64,000 nt of DNA from Zobellia russellii (GCF_018728565.1 NZ_JACSOI010000012.1:46474-110473), one strand, 5' to 3'. Positions 25,321-35,698 are shown, counted from the stretch's first letter. The notes: generated by a model from the sequence alone, not told the origin. Translations and numbers: made by a program.

Positions 25321-27609
25321 CTAATTCATATTAATAGTATACGTATTGGTCATAATATCTAAGTTGATTGTATAACTGCCTGCAGTTGATATCATAATAT
25401 TATCTCCATCTTGACGTAATGAATTATCAGTTCCGGTATTACCTAAGTTTACATCCCACGTATCGTTAAACCTAAATTTCATTTCACCCGGCAACAAATC
25501 AGTAGTTATTGTCCATACATTATTGGTCATATCGTAAACCATATCCGTATCGGGGTCGTCCCATCCGTTAGGGGTTGCAGAACCTATAATTGCCCAAGTA
25601 CCAAGACTAAAAGTTTTATTGACAACGTCCAAATCTATCTGATAACTACCGGCGGTTACAGGAATATTCCCACCTCCATCTTCTAACGAACCTTCAGCGC
25701 CAGCATCTCCAAGATTTACGTCCCAACCATTGTTGGCCCTAAACTTTAATTCTCCATCAGTAAGGTTCGCAGTAATTGTCCAAACATTTCTATCAAAATC
25801 ATAAGACATGTCAGAATCTGGGTCATCCCAACCATTTGGCGTGGCAGAACCAATTATTGCCCAAGTGTTTGCAGAAAATGTATTATTAACTAAGTCTACA
25901 TTGATTTCATAATCTTGAGGACCTGATAAAACAATATTATTTCCAGGAGAAACAAGTACACCCGAAGTACCGTCACCCTCATCACCATATATTCCATTGT
26001 CCCAGTTAGCTGCATCCGTAAGTTTAAATTCGTTACTTGCATCTGTAAATCTCACATGCCCCCTAAAGGTACCTGCTAGGTTTGGTAATTCTACCGCATT
26101 AAGCATTGGCGCAGAAACTGGATCCCAACCTTGATAACCCCCAGGCACATATAACGCTTCGGGAAAAGCTAATTGTTCATCTTGCGTAGCCGCCCAGATT
26201 GCATACCCATTTGCAGGTGCTTTTAATGTTACCGTTCCATTAGCATCTGATTGCTCAAAAATCAGGTATTCTTCTGTGTAATCTTTGATGTTGGCATTGG
26301 CCCAATGGGTTTGAACCTCCCTTGTTACCTCTTCCCCACTCAGATTAATGTAGAGTACCAAACCTGACTTCTCTGCATCACCACCCCTAATCGCTACAAA
26401 TTCCTCATTAGAAACATGGTTTACAGTCCAATCTCCCGCAGCTAGTTCTGAGCGAATCTTAATTAACTGATTGATTTTAGTTTTTTGTTTCTCTCCACTA
26501 GCCTCATAATGTGAGTAAAAAACACATGGATATCCGGGAGCACTCATGATGTAAGCATATGCATGCGTTTCAAACTCATCAGGAAACTCATTACTACCAT
26601 CCCTTGCTTCTGTATCATGATTACCTACAAAAGTTACTGCCTTGTCCGGTACTGTAGAAATTAAACTTGGTTTAACCAACTCGTTTAAATTACCGTTCAA
26701 GAAAGCATTTCGCATATTAAAAAAGTTGGGGAAATCAAAAGCATTAGCGCCGGATGCTTCTATCCAAGGGCGTACAACGCCTTCTACATTTCCATCAAAA
26801 TTCTCACCTATACTATACCCACCTACGGTGGCTATCCAGTCTTTAACAACATCAGGAGAAAAGCCCTTTACAAAATCGAATCTCCAACCATCAATTTTCA
26901 ACGTGTTCATATAGTAATTAGCAACGGACTCCTCCGAATTCCATAACCAATCTCGCACATACTCATTATTTAAATCCAAATCTGGGAAACCGCCAAAACG
27001 ACCTTCGTCTTCCAAATTTTCTGCATTAGGCAAATAGTTTAACCAAGTTCTATTGAACAAACCTGATGCAGGCTCAAACAATGTATAAGTTTCAATTTGC
27101 CTAAACTCATTGTATTCCAACTGACCGCCCGAGTTATGGTTTAAAACAATATCCGCAATTACGGCAATGTCATTCTCGTGAGCAGTACCGATCATTTTTT
27201 CCAACTCTTCACGGTTACCAAAACGAGTCTCAACAGTACCATGTTGCTGAAAATCACCGAAGTCAAAGTAATCTGCTGGGTCGTACCCCATGGAAAAGCC
27301 ACCACTCTGGCCTTTAGAAATAGGCGGTATCCAGATAGCATCAATACCATTTGCCGCCCAGCCATTCAACTTAGATTCAACATTGTCCCACCATATTCCT
27401 CCTTCGGTTACGTCCCAATAGAAGGCCTGCATCATAACGCCATTACCCGGCACTAATGCTTCCGTTCTTTCGACTGCCGAACCAGAAGGTAAATCTTCGG
27501 CATCGTTGGCTTCTTTTACCTTTAGCTCTGAAAAATCATCATTGGTACAGGCTGCGAACAATATAGTTAGCGCAGCTATACTTATTTTTATATAGTTTTT
27601 GATTTTCAT
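25321..27609 (-). CDS. Lipoprotein GH13 alpha-amylase with SusE/F-type C-terminal modules
   Basis: This 762-residue lipoprotein (lipobox FAAC, Cys21) is probably on the cell surface. The GH13 catalytic domain (about 50-470) has DIVLNH (153-158), the nucleophile Asp245 in GWRFDFVKGF, the acid/base Glu269 in SIGENFDG and Asp332 in FVGNHD. The C-terminal part carries three tandem modules like those of SusE/SusF: one opening LYVPGGYQGWDP, then two opening WAIIGSATPNGWDDPD. The start at 27609 places the signal peptide first; an in-frame start at 27687 lies inside the preceding gene. It is the last gene of the operon. Confidence 0.9.
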   Translation of the reverse strand: MKIKNYIKISIAALTILFAACTNDDFSELKVKEANDAEDLPSGSAVERTEALVPGNGVMMQAFYWDVTEGGIWWDNVESKLNGWAANGIDAIWIPPISKGQSGGFSMGYDPADYFDFGDFQQHGTVETRFGNREELEKMIGTAHENDIAVIADIVLNHNSGGQLEYNEFRQIETYTLFEPASGLFNRTWLNYLPNAENLEDEGRFGGFPDLDLNNEYVRDWLWNSEESVANYYMNTLKIDGWRFDFVKGFSPDVVKDWIATVGGYSIGENFDGNVEGVVRPWIEASGANAFDFPNFFNMRNAFLNGNLNELVKPSLISTVPDKAVTFVGNHDTEARDGSNEFPDEFETHAYAYIMSAPGYPCVFYSHYEASGEKQKTKINQLIKIRSELAAGDWTVNHVSNEEFVAIRGGDAEKSGLVLYINLSGEEVTREVQTHWANANIKDYTEEYLIFEQSDANGTVTLKAPANGYAIWAATQDEQLAFPEALYVPGGYQGWDPVSAPMLNAVELPNLAGTFRGHVRFTDASNEFKLTDAANWDNGIYGDEGDGTSGVLVSPGNNIVLSGPQDYEINVDLVNNTFSANTWAIIGSATPNGWDDPDSDMSYDFDRNVWTITANLTDGELKFRANNGWDVNLGDAGAEGSLEDGGGNIPVTAGSYQIDLDVVNKTFSLGTWAIIGSATPNGWDDPDTDMVYDMTNNVWTITTDLLPGEMKFRFNDTWDVNLGNTGTDNSLRQDGDNIMISTAGSYTINLDIMTNTYTINMN

Positions 27610-27619
27610 AATTTTTAAT

Positions 27620-28933
27620 TTATTCGATAGTGTAGGTTGGGTTATCGGCATCTGCCAAGAAAAGTTTGATGGTGTAAGTACCTGCACTTACCGGAATATT
27701 AGCGCCATCTGATTCTAAGGTCCCGTCATTACCATCATCGCCATAATTTAAATCCCACGCATCATTAGTTCTGAACTTAATTTCACCATCTAATACTGTC
27801 ACGTTTTCTAGAATCCATACCCCTTCATTGGCATAATCCGGAGTGAAACGCATATTGGGACCATCCCACCCATTTGGTGCGGCATCACCTACCAAGCCCC
27901 AAATATCCGTAGGCTCTATGGTATAAAGATTATTAGTAAAGTCTGCAGAAACCAGATAATTACCAGCCTCTACAAGAATGTTATCGCCATTTTCTTCTAG
28001 GGTACCATCAGCCCCGGAATCCCCAAAGTTTACGGCCCAATCATTGTTCTGCCTAAACTTCATTTCACCATCGGTTAGAGTTACTACCGCTCTCCATTGG
28101 TCAGTAGAAGAGTCATAGGTTAGTTGTGTATCCGGACCATCCCATCCAGTTGGCGTAGCATCACCCACCAATCCCCATGTAAACGGCTCAATGGCATAGC
28201 TAAAATCATTTAAGCTAAACATGACTTTATAAGTACCAGCTAGAACCTGAATATTATCACCATCTAGGTCTAAGGTACCGTCTGCCCCGGTATCTCCATA
28301 ATTAACCGTCCAATCGTTGTCTCTTCTAATTTTTAGCTCGCCGTCCGTTAAGGTAACATATGTAACAAATTCATTTGCAATAGCCGTTGCATATACCGGC
28401 ACATCTGGACCATCCCATCCGTTTGGCGTGGCCGAACCTATCAGTCCCCAAGGGGAACTTAGATCAAATGAGGTAGCGTAACCTGTAATGGTCAATGCCC
28501 GCTCAGCCGAGGAAGCTACCACCTCCTTACCCAATAAAGCTTCTACCCAAATTTTAACTTCATTTTCCAAGCCTGCCAACGCACCGGCATCCGAAATGGC
28601 TTCATTCAGTTCTTCCGCAAAGAAATTTTTGCTGAGTACATTGCCAACATTTATGCGCGCGGGCATTGCTTCCGTGTCCGTATCTACACCTAGAACTACG
28701 TTATAGGTAGGTACCGCTCCTGAGTAACCAAAATCAGGTGCCGACCAATTGAGGCCCAGTACAGTTTCACCCGTCATATCTCTCGTTAGATTAAGAGCGT
28801 CCATAGAAGACAAAGTTAATTGGGTGCTAGCAGCATCACTTACTCTAATACTTTCGTCATCATCGCTACAACCTGTCACTAAAAGTGCCATTGCTACGAT
28901 GGATGTGTATATAAATACCAAATTTCTGTTCAT
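27620..28933 (-). CDS. SusE/SusF-like surface starch-binding lipoprotein
   Basis: This 437-residue lipoprotein (LVTGC) has an N-terminal Ig-like SusE domain (about 35-155) followed by three tandem starch-binding modules, each opening WGL-[IV]-G-[SD]-A-[AT]-P-x-GWDGP and containing a DGE-[ILM]-K-[FI]-R strand. Proteins of this type hold alpha-glucan at the cell surface for the amylase and SusC/D. The modules are very like those at the C-terminus of the following amylase gene, which starts 10 bp downstream, pointing to module shuffling within the operon. Confidence 0.9.
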   Translation of the reverse strand: MNRNLVFIYTSIVAMALLVTGCSDDDESIRVSDAASTQLTLSSMDALNLTRDMTGETVLGLNWSAPDFGYSGAVPTYNVVLGVDTDTEAMPARINVGNVLSKNFFAEELNEAISDAGALAGLENEVKIWVEALLGKEVVASSAERALTITGYATSFDLSSPWGLIGSATPNGWDGPDVPVYATAIANEFVTYVTLTDGELKIRRDNDWTVNYGDTGADGTLDLDGDNIQVLAGTYKVMFSLNDFSYAIEPFTWGLVGDATPTGWDGPDTQLTYDSSTDQWRAVVTLTDGEMKFRQNNDWAVNFGDSGADGTLEENGDNILVEAGNYLVSADFTNNLYTIEPTDIWGLVGDAAPNGWDGPNMRFTPDYANEGVWILENVTVLDGEIKFRTNDAWDLNYGDDGNDGTLESDGANIPVSAGTYTIKLFLADADNPTYTIE

Positions 28934-28944
28934 CGTTTTAGTTT

Positions 28945-30504
28945 TTAGTTAGTATAGCCTGGGTTTTGTTCCAATAGCGGGTTTGCCTGTAAGGCTTCCA
29001 ATGGAAACGGAAATAGATTGTAATGGTCCGGAATTGATGTTCCATCTACCACATTACCTTTCCACGGCCAATTGTAAGTTCCTCCCGTAAAGCGGTCAAA
29101 ACGTATTAAATCCTGTCTTCTATGCCCCTCATAATACAACTCTCGCGCACGCTCGTCTATCAAAAATTGCTCGGTAAGGTCTGCTTCGGTAATGTTACCG
29201 CTAGTATCCCCATATGCTCTTTCTCGCAGGGCATTGATATAATCAACCGCCTGAGCAGCAGAACCGCCGCCTCCCCTAAATTGGGCTTCGGCGTACATTA
29301 AATAGGCATCTGCCAAACGGAATAAAGGAATGTCCGTATCGGAAAAATTACTTTGACCCGAACTACCATCCGAGTATTGATTTTGAAACTTGGTAGTTGG
29401 GTAACCACTTTCCCAAGTACGATAATCATCCATCTCATAACTGTGGCCTTCCGTCCAGAAGATAGCCCTGCTATCCCCAGTTGTTTCCAAATCACCGAAC
29501 AAACCGTAAATAGCTGGAGTACAACGGTGCCCGAACCAACTTTCAGAATTTCCAAATTCTGCAATTGGCATGGTCGTATCGCCTAAACTACCATTAGTAA
29601 GATAGGTTGCCGTACCAAAGGATTGTACGGAATTTCTATCTCCAATAATTGGGAAAATAATTTCTGGAGATGTAAAGTTATCTCCTTGAAAGATGGATTG
29701 GTAATCGTCATCTAACGTAAACGACGACTCTAAAATTACCTTCTCACTATAGATCAAAGCATCTGAATACCTATCTGTGCCTGTGTATATTTGGGCATTC
29801 AAATAGATTTTAGACAACAACATGTGTACCGCTGCTTTGTTTGCCCTACCATATTCATTGCTCGCAGGAATGGTTTCTTCTACTGCCAATAGTTCACTCT
29901 CCACAAACTCGAAAACTTCCGTTCGGGTACTCTTTACTCTACTCACACCCGTTACACCGTCTGCTTCCGTCACCAATACAACACCTCCAAAAGTATCCAT
30001 TAGGTAGTAGTAGAACAAGGCACGTAAAAAACGAGCTTCAGCCACATATACATCTGCATTTGGCTCATCGGTTTTCTGCACATCTATAATAAAGTTGTTT
30101 ATCTGTGCAATGTTGAAATAACTTCTATTATATAGATAGCCAAAGAATTTGTTGGTAGGTACCCAGTTGGTTGCTGTAGTCAATGGGTCAAGACCGCCAT
30201 CTCCCCATCGGTTTTTGGCTATATCGGTAGTGAGTTCTTGCATATTCCAGATTGCCCTGAAGAATACGGTTTCCCCTGGGTCGTCTCCAGCGATATCCGC
30301 TTGTTGGTTACTACTACCCGGTATACCAATACCGTGCAAGGCCAAGCCTCCATATAGTTTGCCCAGAATCCCTAAAGTGGCATTGGGGTCCGAATCCAAT
30401 AGGTTACCCAAACTCTGCTCTACTCTTGGTTCTGTATTTAAGTCGTCTGTACAGCCCACTAAAACGGTAGCTGTAAATAGTCCGAATATTATCTTTTTAA
30501 TCAT
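28945..30504 (-). CDS. SusD/RagB-family nutrient-binding lipoprotein
   Basis: This 519-residue lipoprotein (lipobox LVGC) has SusD-type tetratricopeptide-like helices: FLRALFYYYLMDTFGGVVLV, ADAYLMYAEAQFRGG, then RELYYEGHRRQDLIRFDRF and the terminal QNPGYTN. It caps the SusC channel and binds the glycan at the surface. It is 13 bp downstream of the SusC gene in the same operon. The substrate is inferred from the neighbouring amylases to be starch, glycogen or another alpha-glucan. Confidence 0.93.
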   Translation of the reverse strand: MIKKIIFGLFTATVLVGCTDDLNTEPRVEQSLGNLLDSDPNATLGILGKLYGGLALHGIGIPGSSNQQADIAGDDPGETVFFRAIWNMQELTTDIAKNRWGDGGLDPLTTATNWVPTNKFFGYLYNRSYFNIAQINNFIIDVQKTDEPNADVYVAEARFLRALFYYYLMDTFGGVVLVTEADGVTGVSRVKSTRTEVFEFVESELLAVEETIPASNEYGRANKAAVHMLLSKIYLNAQIYTGTDRYSDALIYSEKVILESSFTLDDDYQSIFQGDNFTSPEIIFPIIGDRNSVQSFGTATYLTNGSLGDTTMPIAEFGNSESWFGHRCTPAIYGLFGDLETTGDSRAIFWTEGHSYEMDDYRTWESGYPTTKFQNQYSDGSSGQSNFSDTDIPLFRLADAYLMYAEAQFRGGGGSAAQAVDYINALRERAYGDTSGNITEADLTEQFLIDERARELYYEGHRRQDLIRFDRFTGGTYNWPWKGNVVDGTSIPDHYNLFPFPLEALQANPLLEQNPGYTN

Positions 30505-30517
30505 CTGTAGTTAGTTT

Positions 30518-33499
30518 TTAGAAGTCAAGATTCAATCCTAATGTGTAGGTACGTGGACGTGCATAGGGCGAAGTCTCAATACCATCAAAATTCTCAGGGT
30601 CTAAACCATCATAATCCGTGATAACAAATACATTGTTGGCCGAACCATAGAACCTTAGGCTCAATTTCTTATCTTCAAATGGTTTAAGGCTATAACCTAT
30701 GGTTATGTTATCCAATCTTAAAAATGAAGCATCCGATAAGTAAAAGTCCGACAACGCTTGCGTATCCGAAGGGATTTCTGGAAACCCGTTGTATTGCACA
30801 CCATCAAACAAATTCAAAGTGTTGTTGATAAAGCCAGAATCTGTTTGTGGAATAGCTGCCTGTGCAAATCCTCTATTCAATAGGTTGGCGTTATATACGT
30901 TACCCCCAAGTTGTCCTCTTAAATTTGCTGTTAAATCTAAGTTCCTATATTGCACAAAGGTTCCAAAACCATATGTCCATTTGGGTTCAAAAGGAATAAA
31001 TCTTCTATCGGCATCAGAGATAACTCCATCACCATTCTGATCTACAAAAGCATCCTCAATAACTTTTCCATTAGCATCATAAACCTGCTCATATAACCAA
31101 AACGTACGATTACGCTCACCAACTGCAGTTTGCCCAATGTTTATACCGGTACCACGACCAATACCACCGCCGCTAGAAAACTGGGTAATATTATCCAAAT
31201 CAGTTATATAGGTTTCATTAAAAGCTGCATTCGCATTAAATTCCAACGAAAAATTATCTGTCTGAATAGGCCTGAACTGTAACGCAGCTTCAAAACCTTT
31301 ACTCTCAGTTTCCCCCACGTTACTCACAAATCTGTTTCTTAAGGCACCTTCGGACTGTGGCACCTCTGCTAACAAGTCAGTTGTATTCCGGATATAACCA
31401 TCCAAACTACCACTCAAAAAATTAGAGAAGAAATCAAAGTCAATACCAATGTTATAAGTGGAGGTTTTTTCCCAAGTTAAATCTGGGTTAAAGGCGTTAG
31501 CCCTATAGGTGGTAACCACCTCATTCCCGAAAATATAACTTACGGTTGGATCGCCATCATCGTACAAAGCGGTATACGGAAAGTAGCCCACCGGACCTGT
31601 AATGTCTTGTTGCCCTGTGAGTCCCCAACCAATCCTTAATTTCAATTGGTCTATCCAAATAGCTTCCTCTAAAAAATTCTCTTCATCTAATTTCCAAGCT
31701 AAAGCGGCGGCTGGAAAATAGCCCCATCTATCGTCTTCAGAAAATAAAGAAGAAGCATCTGCCCTCACAGAAGCCGTAAACAAGAAATTATTGTAAAGAG
31801 TTAAATTTGCCCTGGCAAAGAACGATTGCAAATTCAATTCTGTGTAATATTTAAACGGTTGTTGTGGCTCACGAAAACCATTTTCTGTAGTTGTCGGAAA
31901 AGTAGTTCCCTGATTCGTAAAGTTTTGGTAAGCGTAGCCCGCTTGCACATCCAATTTATTCAATGCCCCACTAAAATCCTTGGCATAGGATAAATACGCA
32001 TCCAATAAGTGGTCTCTCTTTATTTGTTTTTCGCTGAAACTCTCGCTAAAGTTGTTGAAAATTGGTAGACCATTAAATACCGTATATGCCCCAACAGCAC
32101 TTGGCAAGAAATATTCGTTTATGGTAGATTCCGAGTAATCAATACCCGTATTTACCACGGCCGTTAAATCTTCCAAACCGTGTATCTTATATCTAAACTC
32201 AGCGCTACCAATAAAGCGGTCCGCATCTTCATTACGCTCTCTTTGTTTTAACAAGGCCAATGGGTTTGCCGGACCAACAATACCTTGATCATCGGTCAAC
32301 TGGTAATAACCACCAAAAATTCCTCCCTGTGGGTCATAAATGGGTAATGTAGGGTTGGAAGCCAACGCACTGCCTATGGCTCCCGAATCCGGTTGGTCTT
32401 TTTCAGTAGCAATACCCTTTGCGTTAATAGTAACTTTTAAATGTTCATTAAAAAACTCAGGAGCAATATTTAAAGAAGCCGTATACCTGTCCAATTGGGA
32501 TTCTTTTAAAATACCTGCAATTTCAGAATGTCCAAAAGAAGCTCTTATTGGGATTTTGTTAAATAAATTCCCTCTGGCCGTTAGGTTGTTATTAATGGTG
32601 TAAGAGGTTCTGTAAATCTCTTCCTGCCAATTAGTATTATAAACAGTACCGTTTAACCCTAAAAATCCTGCACTATCCGGATAAGTTCCCTGAATAAAAT
32701 CTACGAACCCCGCAGAATCAAAAATATCTATTTGATTGCTCAATGTCCCCACCTGTACATTAGAGGAGAAATTAAATTGAGGTGCTCCCTTAGTACCGGA
32801 CTTTGTAGTGATTATAATAACCCCGTTAGAAGCTCTAGACCCATAAATAGCGGTAGAAGAAGCATCTTTCAATACTGAGAAAGATTCAATATCATTAGGG
32901 TTTATCAATGTTAAAGGATTTGCTTGCCCTGCGGGATTCTGATTCGATAACGGTACTCCATCAATCACTATCAATGGACTGTTATTAGCATTCAAGGAAG
33001 AACCACCGCGAATTCTTATGTTAATTTCCGCATCTGGATCGCCACCATTATTTACCACACGTACACCAGCAGATTTACCGGTAATCATTTGGTCTGCAGT
33101 AGTAATGGCACCCTTGTTCAAGTCATCGGCAGTTAATAATTGTACTGCACCGGTGGCATCTTTTTTGGTGGTGGTACCATAACCAATAATTACGACTTCA
33201 TCAAGTTGTGATATATCGCTCTCCATGGCCACATTTACCACTTCAGAAGTAACGATTACCTCCTTATTCTTTAGACCTATGTACGAAAACACCAATACAT
33301 CGCCTTCATTGGCCTGTATGGAAAAGTTTCCGTCAAAATCTGTGGTAACACCATTAGTAGTTCCCTTTAAAACAATTGAAGCGCCAGGCAAGGGTAATCC
33401 CAAATCATCTATGACCGTTCCGGTCACGTTTAGCTGCGCCAATGCAAAAAATGGTGCACAAAGTAACACCAAGAAAAACATTGTAATTTTCTTTCGCAT
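30518..33499 (-). CDS. SusC-family TonB-dependent glycan transporter
   Basis: This 993-residue outer-membrane protein has a signal peptide, a carboxypeptidase-regulatory-like domain (NVTGTVIDDLGLPLPGASIV), a TonB-box region before the plug, the plug (GYGTTTKKDATGAVQLLTAD, IDGVPLSNQNPAG and KDASSTAIYGSRASNGVIII) and a 22-strand barrel ending YTLGLNLDF. It imports glucans in a TonB-driven way with the SusD lid. It is the first gene of the operon; a 14-bp palindrome lies about 90 bp upstream. Confidence 0.94.
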   Translation of the reverse strand: MRKKITMFFLVLLCAPFFALAQLNVTGTVIDDLGLPLPGASIVLKGTTNGVTTDFDGNFSIQANEGDVLVFSYIGLKNKEVIVTSEVVNVAMESDISQLDEVVIIGYGTTTKKDATGAVQLLTADDLNKGAITTADQMITGKSAGVRVVNNGGDPDAEINIRIRGGSSLNANNSPLIVIDGVPLSNQNPAGQANPLTLINPNDIESFSVLKDASSTAIYGSRASNGVIIITTKSGTKGAPQFNFSSNVQVGTLSNQIDIFDSAGFVDFIQGTYPDSAGFLGLNGTVYNTNWQEEIYRTSYTINNNLTARGNLFNKIPIRASFGHSEIAGILKESQLDRYTASLNIAPEFFNEHLKVTINAKGIATEKDQPDSGAIGSALASNPTLPIYDPQGGIFGGYYQLTDDQGIVGPANPLALLKQRERNEDADRFIGSAEFRYKIHGLEDLTAVVNTGIDYSESTINEYFLPSAVGAYTVFNGLPIFNNFSESFSEKQIKRDHLLDAYLSYAKDFSGALNKLDVQAGYAYQNFTNQGTTFPTTTENGFREPQQPFKYYTELNLQSFFARANLTLYNNFLFTASVRADASSLFSEDDRWGYFPAAALAWKLDEENFLEEAIWIDQLKLRIGWGLTGQQDITGPVGYFPYTALYDDGDPTVSYIFGNEVVTTYRANAFNPDLTWEKTSTYNIGIDFDFFSNFLSGSLDGYIRNTTDLLAEVPQSEGALRNRFVSNVGETESKGFEAALQFRPIQTDNFSLEFNANAAFNETYITDLDNITQFSSGGGIGRGTGINIGQTAVGERNRTFWLYEQVYDANGKVIEDAFVDQNGDGVISDADRRFIPFEPKWTYGFGTFVQYRNLDLTANLRGQLGGNVYNANLLNRGFAQAAIPQTDSGFINNTLNLFDGVQYNGFPEIPSDTQALSDFYLSDASFLRLDNITIGYSLKPFEDKKLSLRFYGSANNVFVITDYDGLDPENFDGIETSPYARPRTYTLGLNLDF

Positions 33500-33588
33500 A
33501 AGTGAGTTAAGTTTAAGTTAGTTGTCAAGAGTTGAGAACTCTTTAATTTGCCTTATAAAACTACTTTTAGATAGTCTCTATTTCGCTT

Positions 33589-33602
33589 CATTTTATAAAA
33601 TG
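33589..33602. promoter_or_regulatory. Palindrome upstream of susC, possible operator
   Basis: CATTTTATAAAATG is a perfect 14-bp palindrome about 90 bp upstream of the susC start codon. It is AT-rich and could be an operator or chance. I see no copy near the regulator or the SusA-type gene. The remainder of 33500-34000 shows no gene. Confidence 0.3.
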
Positions 33603-34000
33603 ACCTAAATTGAGATTTGAAACCTTGTAATCAAAAAGATTTTCTGGACAACCGAATAAACCTTAAATAACTTACATTCAGAACATTGCAACAAGGTTAA
33701 AGAATTTTTGATGAAACAAACCCATGTCTTAAAAGTGTGTGACAAAAACTGAGAACAGCACTAAAAGAGAAAAACGAATTGCGGATTTACTTAATCCATT
33801 ATCAATAAATTTTATAATCGATAATAATACCCCATGTAAATAATGAATATTAAAAGGTAATTTCCCTATCCGGTATCTCACCTCTTGTAATTAGAATTTA
33901 AAAAAGCCTCTGCTATTGGAAATGTTAAGGCTGTAATATCTGACCTCGAGTAGTTTTAAATTGAGTTTAAATTAGTCTCAACTTTTTTTGAGAAATACCT

Positions 34001-34129
34001 ATGTCTTCAATAATTCAAAAAAATGTTCAAAAGCACAATTTTAAAGAAGTGGATATAAATAAGCCGTACGAAATTGATGTATCAATGGTAATGGATTTTA
34101 ATCAACTTCATAAAATTATTAGCTCTTAA
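34001..34129 (+). CDS. Short reading frame of 42 codons, doubtful
   Basis: An ATG frame encodes MSSIIQKNVQKHNFKEVDIN and 22 further residues, without a signal peptide or known motif. No strong ribosome-binding sequence is visible. It lies between the sus promoter region and a minus-strand terminator. It may be a real small protein or a remnant. Confidence 0.25.
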   Translation: MSSIIQKNVQKHNFKEVDINKPYEIDVSMVMDFNQLHKIISS

Positions 34130-34147
34130 ACGGGAAAGGCAAAAAAA

Positions 34148-34173
34148 TTAGCCGCTCAATTGAGAGCGGCTAA
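34148..34173 (-). terminator. Terminator of the lipoprotein gene (minus strand)
   Basis: TTAGCCGCTC and GAGCGGCTAA form a perfect 10-bp stem around AATTGA. On the minus strand a T run follows (A run at 34141-34147). Confidence 0.8.
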
Positions 34174-34185
34174 ATTCATTTGTGG

Positions 34186-34554
34186 CTATCTAGTACAATC
34201 TGCACCCCACACCTCTCCATCTTTGGTATAGGCTATAGTAAGATTGCCTTCATCTATTTGTATTCCTCCATCACTACTGATCAGGATATTCTCGTTCTTG
34301 TCAATTTTTATGCCTTTTAGACTTGGAATCCCATCTGAAAAATCAAAATTATATGAATCTCCAACTTTTACTAACGTTACACGCCCATCGTCCGTAGAAA
34401 TGCTTGTGTTTCCAGAAGTCTCGGAATAACTGATTGAACCTTTATAAGTTCCCACAAAGAAATCATCATCGGCAGGGTCATTGTCTTTGCTACAAGAAAC
34501 AATAAGGGCCGTAACGAAGAATAAAACAGCTATTTTTTTTATGTGCTTTTTCAT
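34186..34554 (-). CDS. Small lipoprotein of unknown function
   Basis: This 122-residue protein has a lipoprotein signal (TALIVSC, Cys22) and a compact beta-rich domain of lipocalin-like appearance (FVGTYKGSISYSET, VTLVKVGDSYNFDFSDGIP). The tail ends EVWGADCTR. Similar small lipoproteins are common in flavobacteria without known function. It is monocistronic, with a clear terminator downstream. Confidence 0.7.
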   Translation of the reverse strand: MKKHIKKIAVLFFVTALIVSCSKDNDPADDDFFVGTYKGSISYSETSGNTSISTDDGRVTLVKVGDSYNFDFSDGIPSLKGIKIDKNENILISSDGGIQIDEGNLTIAYTKDGEVWGADCTR

Positions 34555-34853
34555 AATTACATTTTTTAAAATTCATTGACGACCGAAATTAAACGTGATA
34601 TTAATTATTCCAAACTCTGTTAAGGAATATTTGTGAGAGAAAAAGGTTTAGGGTTAAAAATCTAATCTTATAAGACTAAAACTAGAGAACTCTAAAAATT
34701 CAAAAACAAAATGGATTAAAATTATTGATTCTGAATTTAGGTGAATGCCACATTAGATTATCTTAATGTCATACAGTTAATCATACCATGATTACGGTCA
34801 ACTACTCTGCTAGGTAGGAGTTACTTTTGGTGTGAACCAAAATTTAATATATC

Positions 34854-35009
34854 ATGTCTTTAATCACAATTATCTTAAATATAATATTACCACCATTGGC
34901 CGTATTTCTCAAACATGGTCTAGGCTCTACTTTTTTGATAAGCCTCTTGCTTACTATGTTGGCTTGGTTACCAGGTGTAATCCATGCCTTTATCGTAAAT
35001 AATGATTAA
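34854..35009 (+). CDS. YqaE/Pmp3-family small membrane protein
   Basis: This 51-residue protein has two membrane helices and the Pmp3/YqaE signature: LPPLAVFLKHGLG, then FLISLLLTMLAWLPGVIHAF. Members are proteolipids induced by salt or cold stress that affect membrane potential. It lies upstream of a DUF2383 stress-type protein and an MscS channel, which supports an envelope-stress setting. Confidence 0.85.
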   Translation: MSLITIILNIILPPLAVFLKHGLGSTFLISLLLTMLAWLPGVIHAFIVNND

Positions 35010-35195
35010 TGGAGCGCAGCCTACGAACCTAATTTAATAACTACCGAACAACGGCTTGGTACATATTAATAGGTTGGACCTCTTACAACTAATAGAATTA
35101 ATCTTTTAAGGTTATTAAAATTAGTTATTGCAATAATAGATGTTATCTAAAAAATGAAACTTTACCATTATTAACCCAAATAAAATAAGATTATC

Positions 35196-35645
35196 ATGGA
35201 AACAAAATATGAAAAGTTAGTTGATCAATTAGAAGAGATACTAGAGAAAAATAGAGATGCCGAAAAAGGCTATAAGAAAGCTGCAGAGAATGCAGATAGC
35301 CCAAATCTAAAGGCTTATTTTGACAACAAATCACGCGAGCGTGCTCAATTCAACAATGCTTTAAGAACGGAAATGATAGCCAGTTATGATTCTATTGACG
35401 ACAATAGTAGTTTTACAGGTAGTATCCATAGAGCTTGGATGGATATCAAAGCCCTCTTTTCGGCAGATAACGATGAGTCTATGTTGGAAGAAGCTATTAG
35501 AGGAGACAAAGCGGCCGTAGAAGAATATGATGAAGTTCTAGATGATGTAACGCTACCCGCCTCGATAGCTGCCCTTATACGTGATCAGAAATTAAAGATT
35601 AGAACAGATTTGAATAAGATTAAGTCTCTTGAAGATTTAGCTTAA
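35196..35645 (+). CDS. DUF2383/PA2169-family four-helix-bundle protein
   Basis: This 149-residue protein is predicted to form a ferritin-like four-helix bundle: ILEKNRDAEKGYKKAAENA, then YFDNKSRERAQFNNALRTEM, then the acidic LEEAIRGDKAAVEEYDEVLD. The family (PA2169/DUF2383) is found with stress genes; metal ligands typical of ferritins are not complete here. A strong terminator follows at 35669. Confidence 0.8.
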   Translation: METKYEKLVDQLEEILEKNRDAEKGYKKAAENADSPNLKAYFDNKSRERAQFNNALRTEMIASYDSIDDNSSFTGSIHRAWMDIKALFSADNDESMLEEAIRGDKAAVEEYDEVLDDVTLPASIAALIRDQKLKIRTDLNKIKSLEDLA

Positions 35646-35668
35646 GTTTACTACGTACTAAATGATTG

Positions 35669-35698
35669 GGAGCTACTATACAGTAGCTCCTTTTTTTT
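35669..35698 (+). terminator. Strong Rho-independent terminator
   Basis: GGAGCTACT, a short ATA-centred loop and AGTAGCTCC form a 9-bp stem followed by eight T. It ends the DUF2383 gene. Confidence 0.88.

Noticed and set aside
30789..33521. Several plus-strand frames over the SusC gene
   Set aside because: They are antisense shadows of a well supported TonB-dependent transporter and show no coding character of their own.
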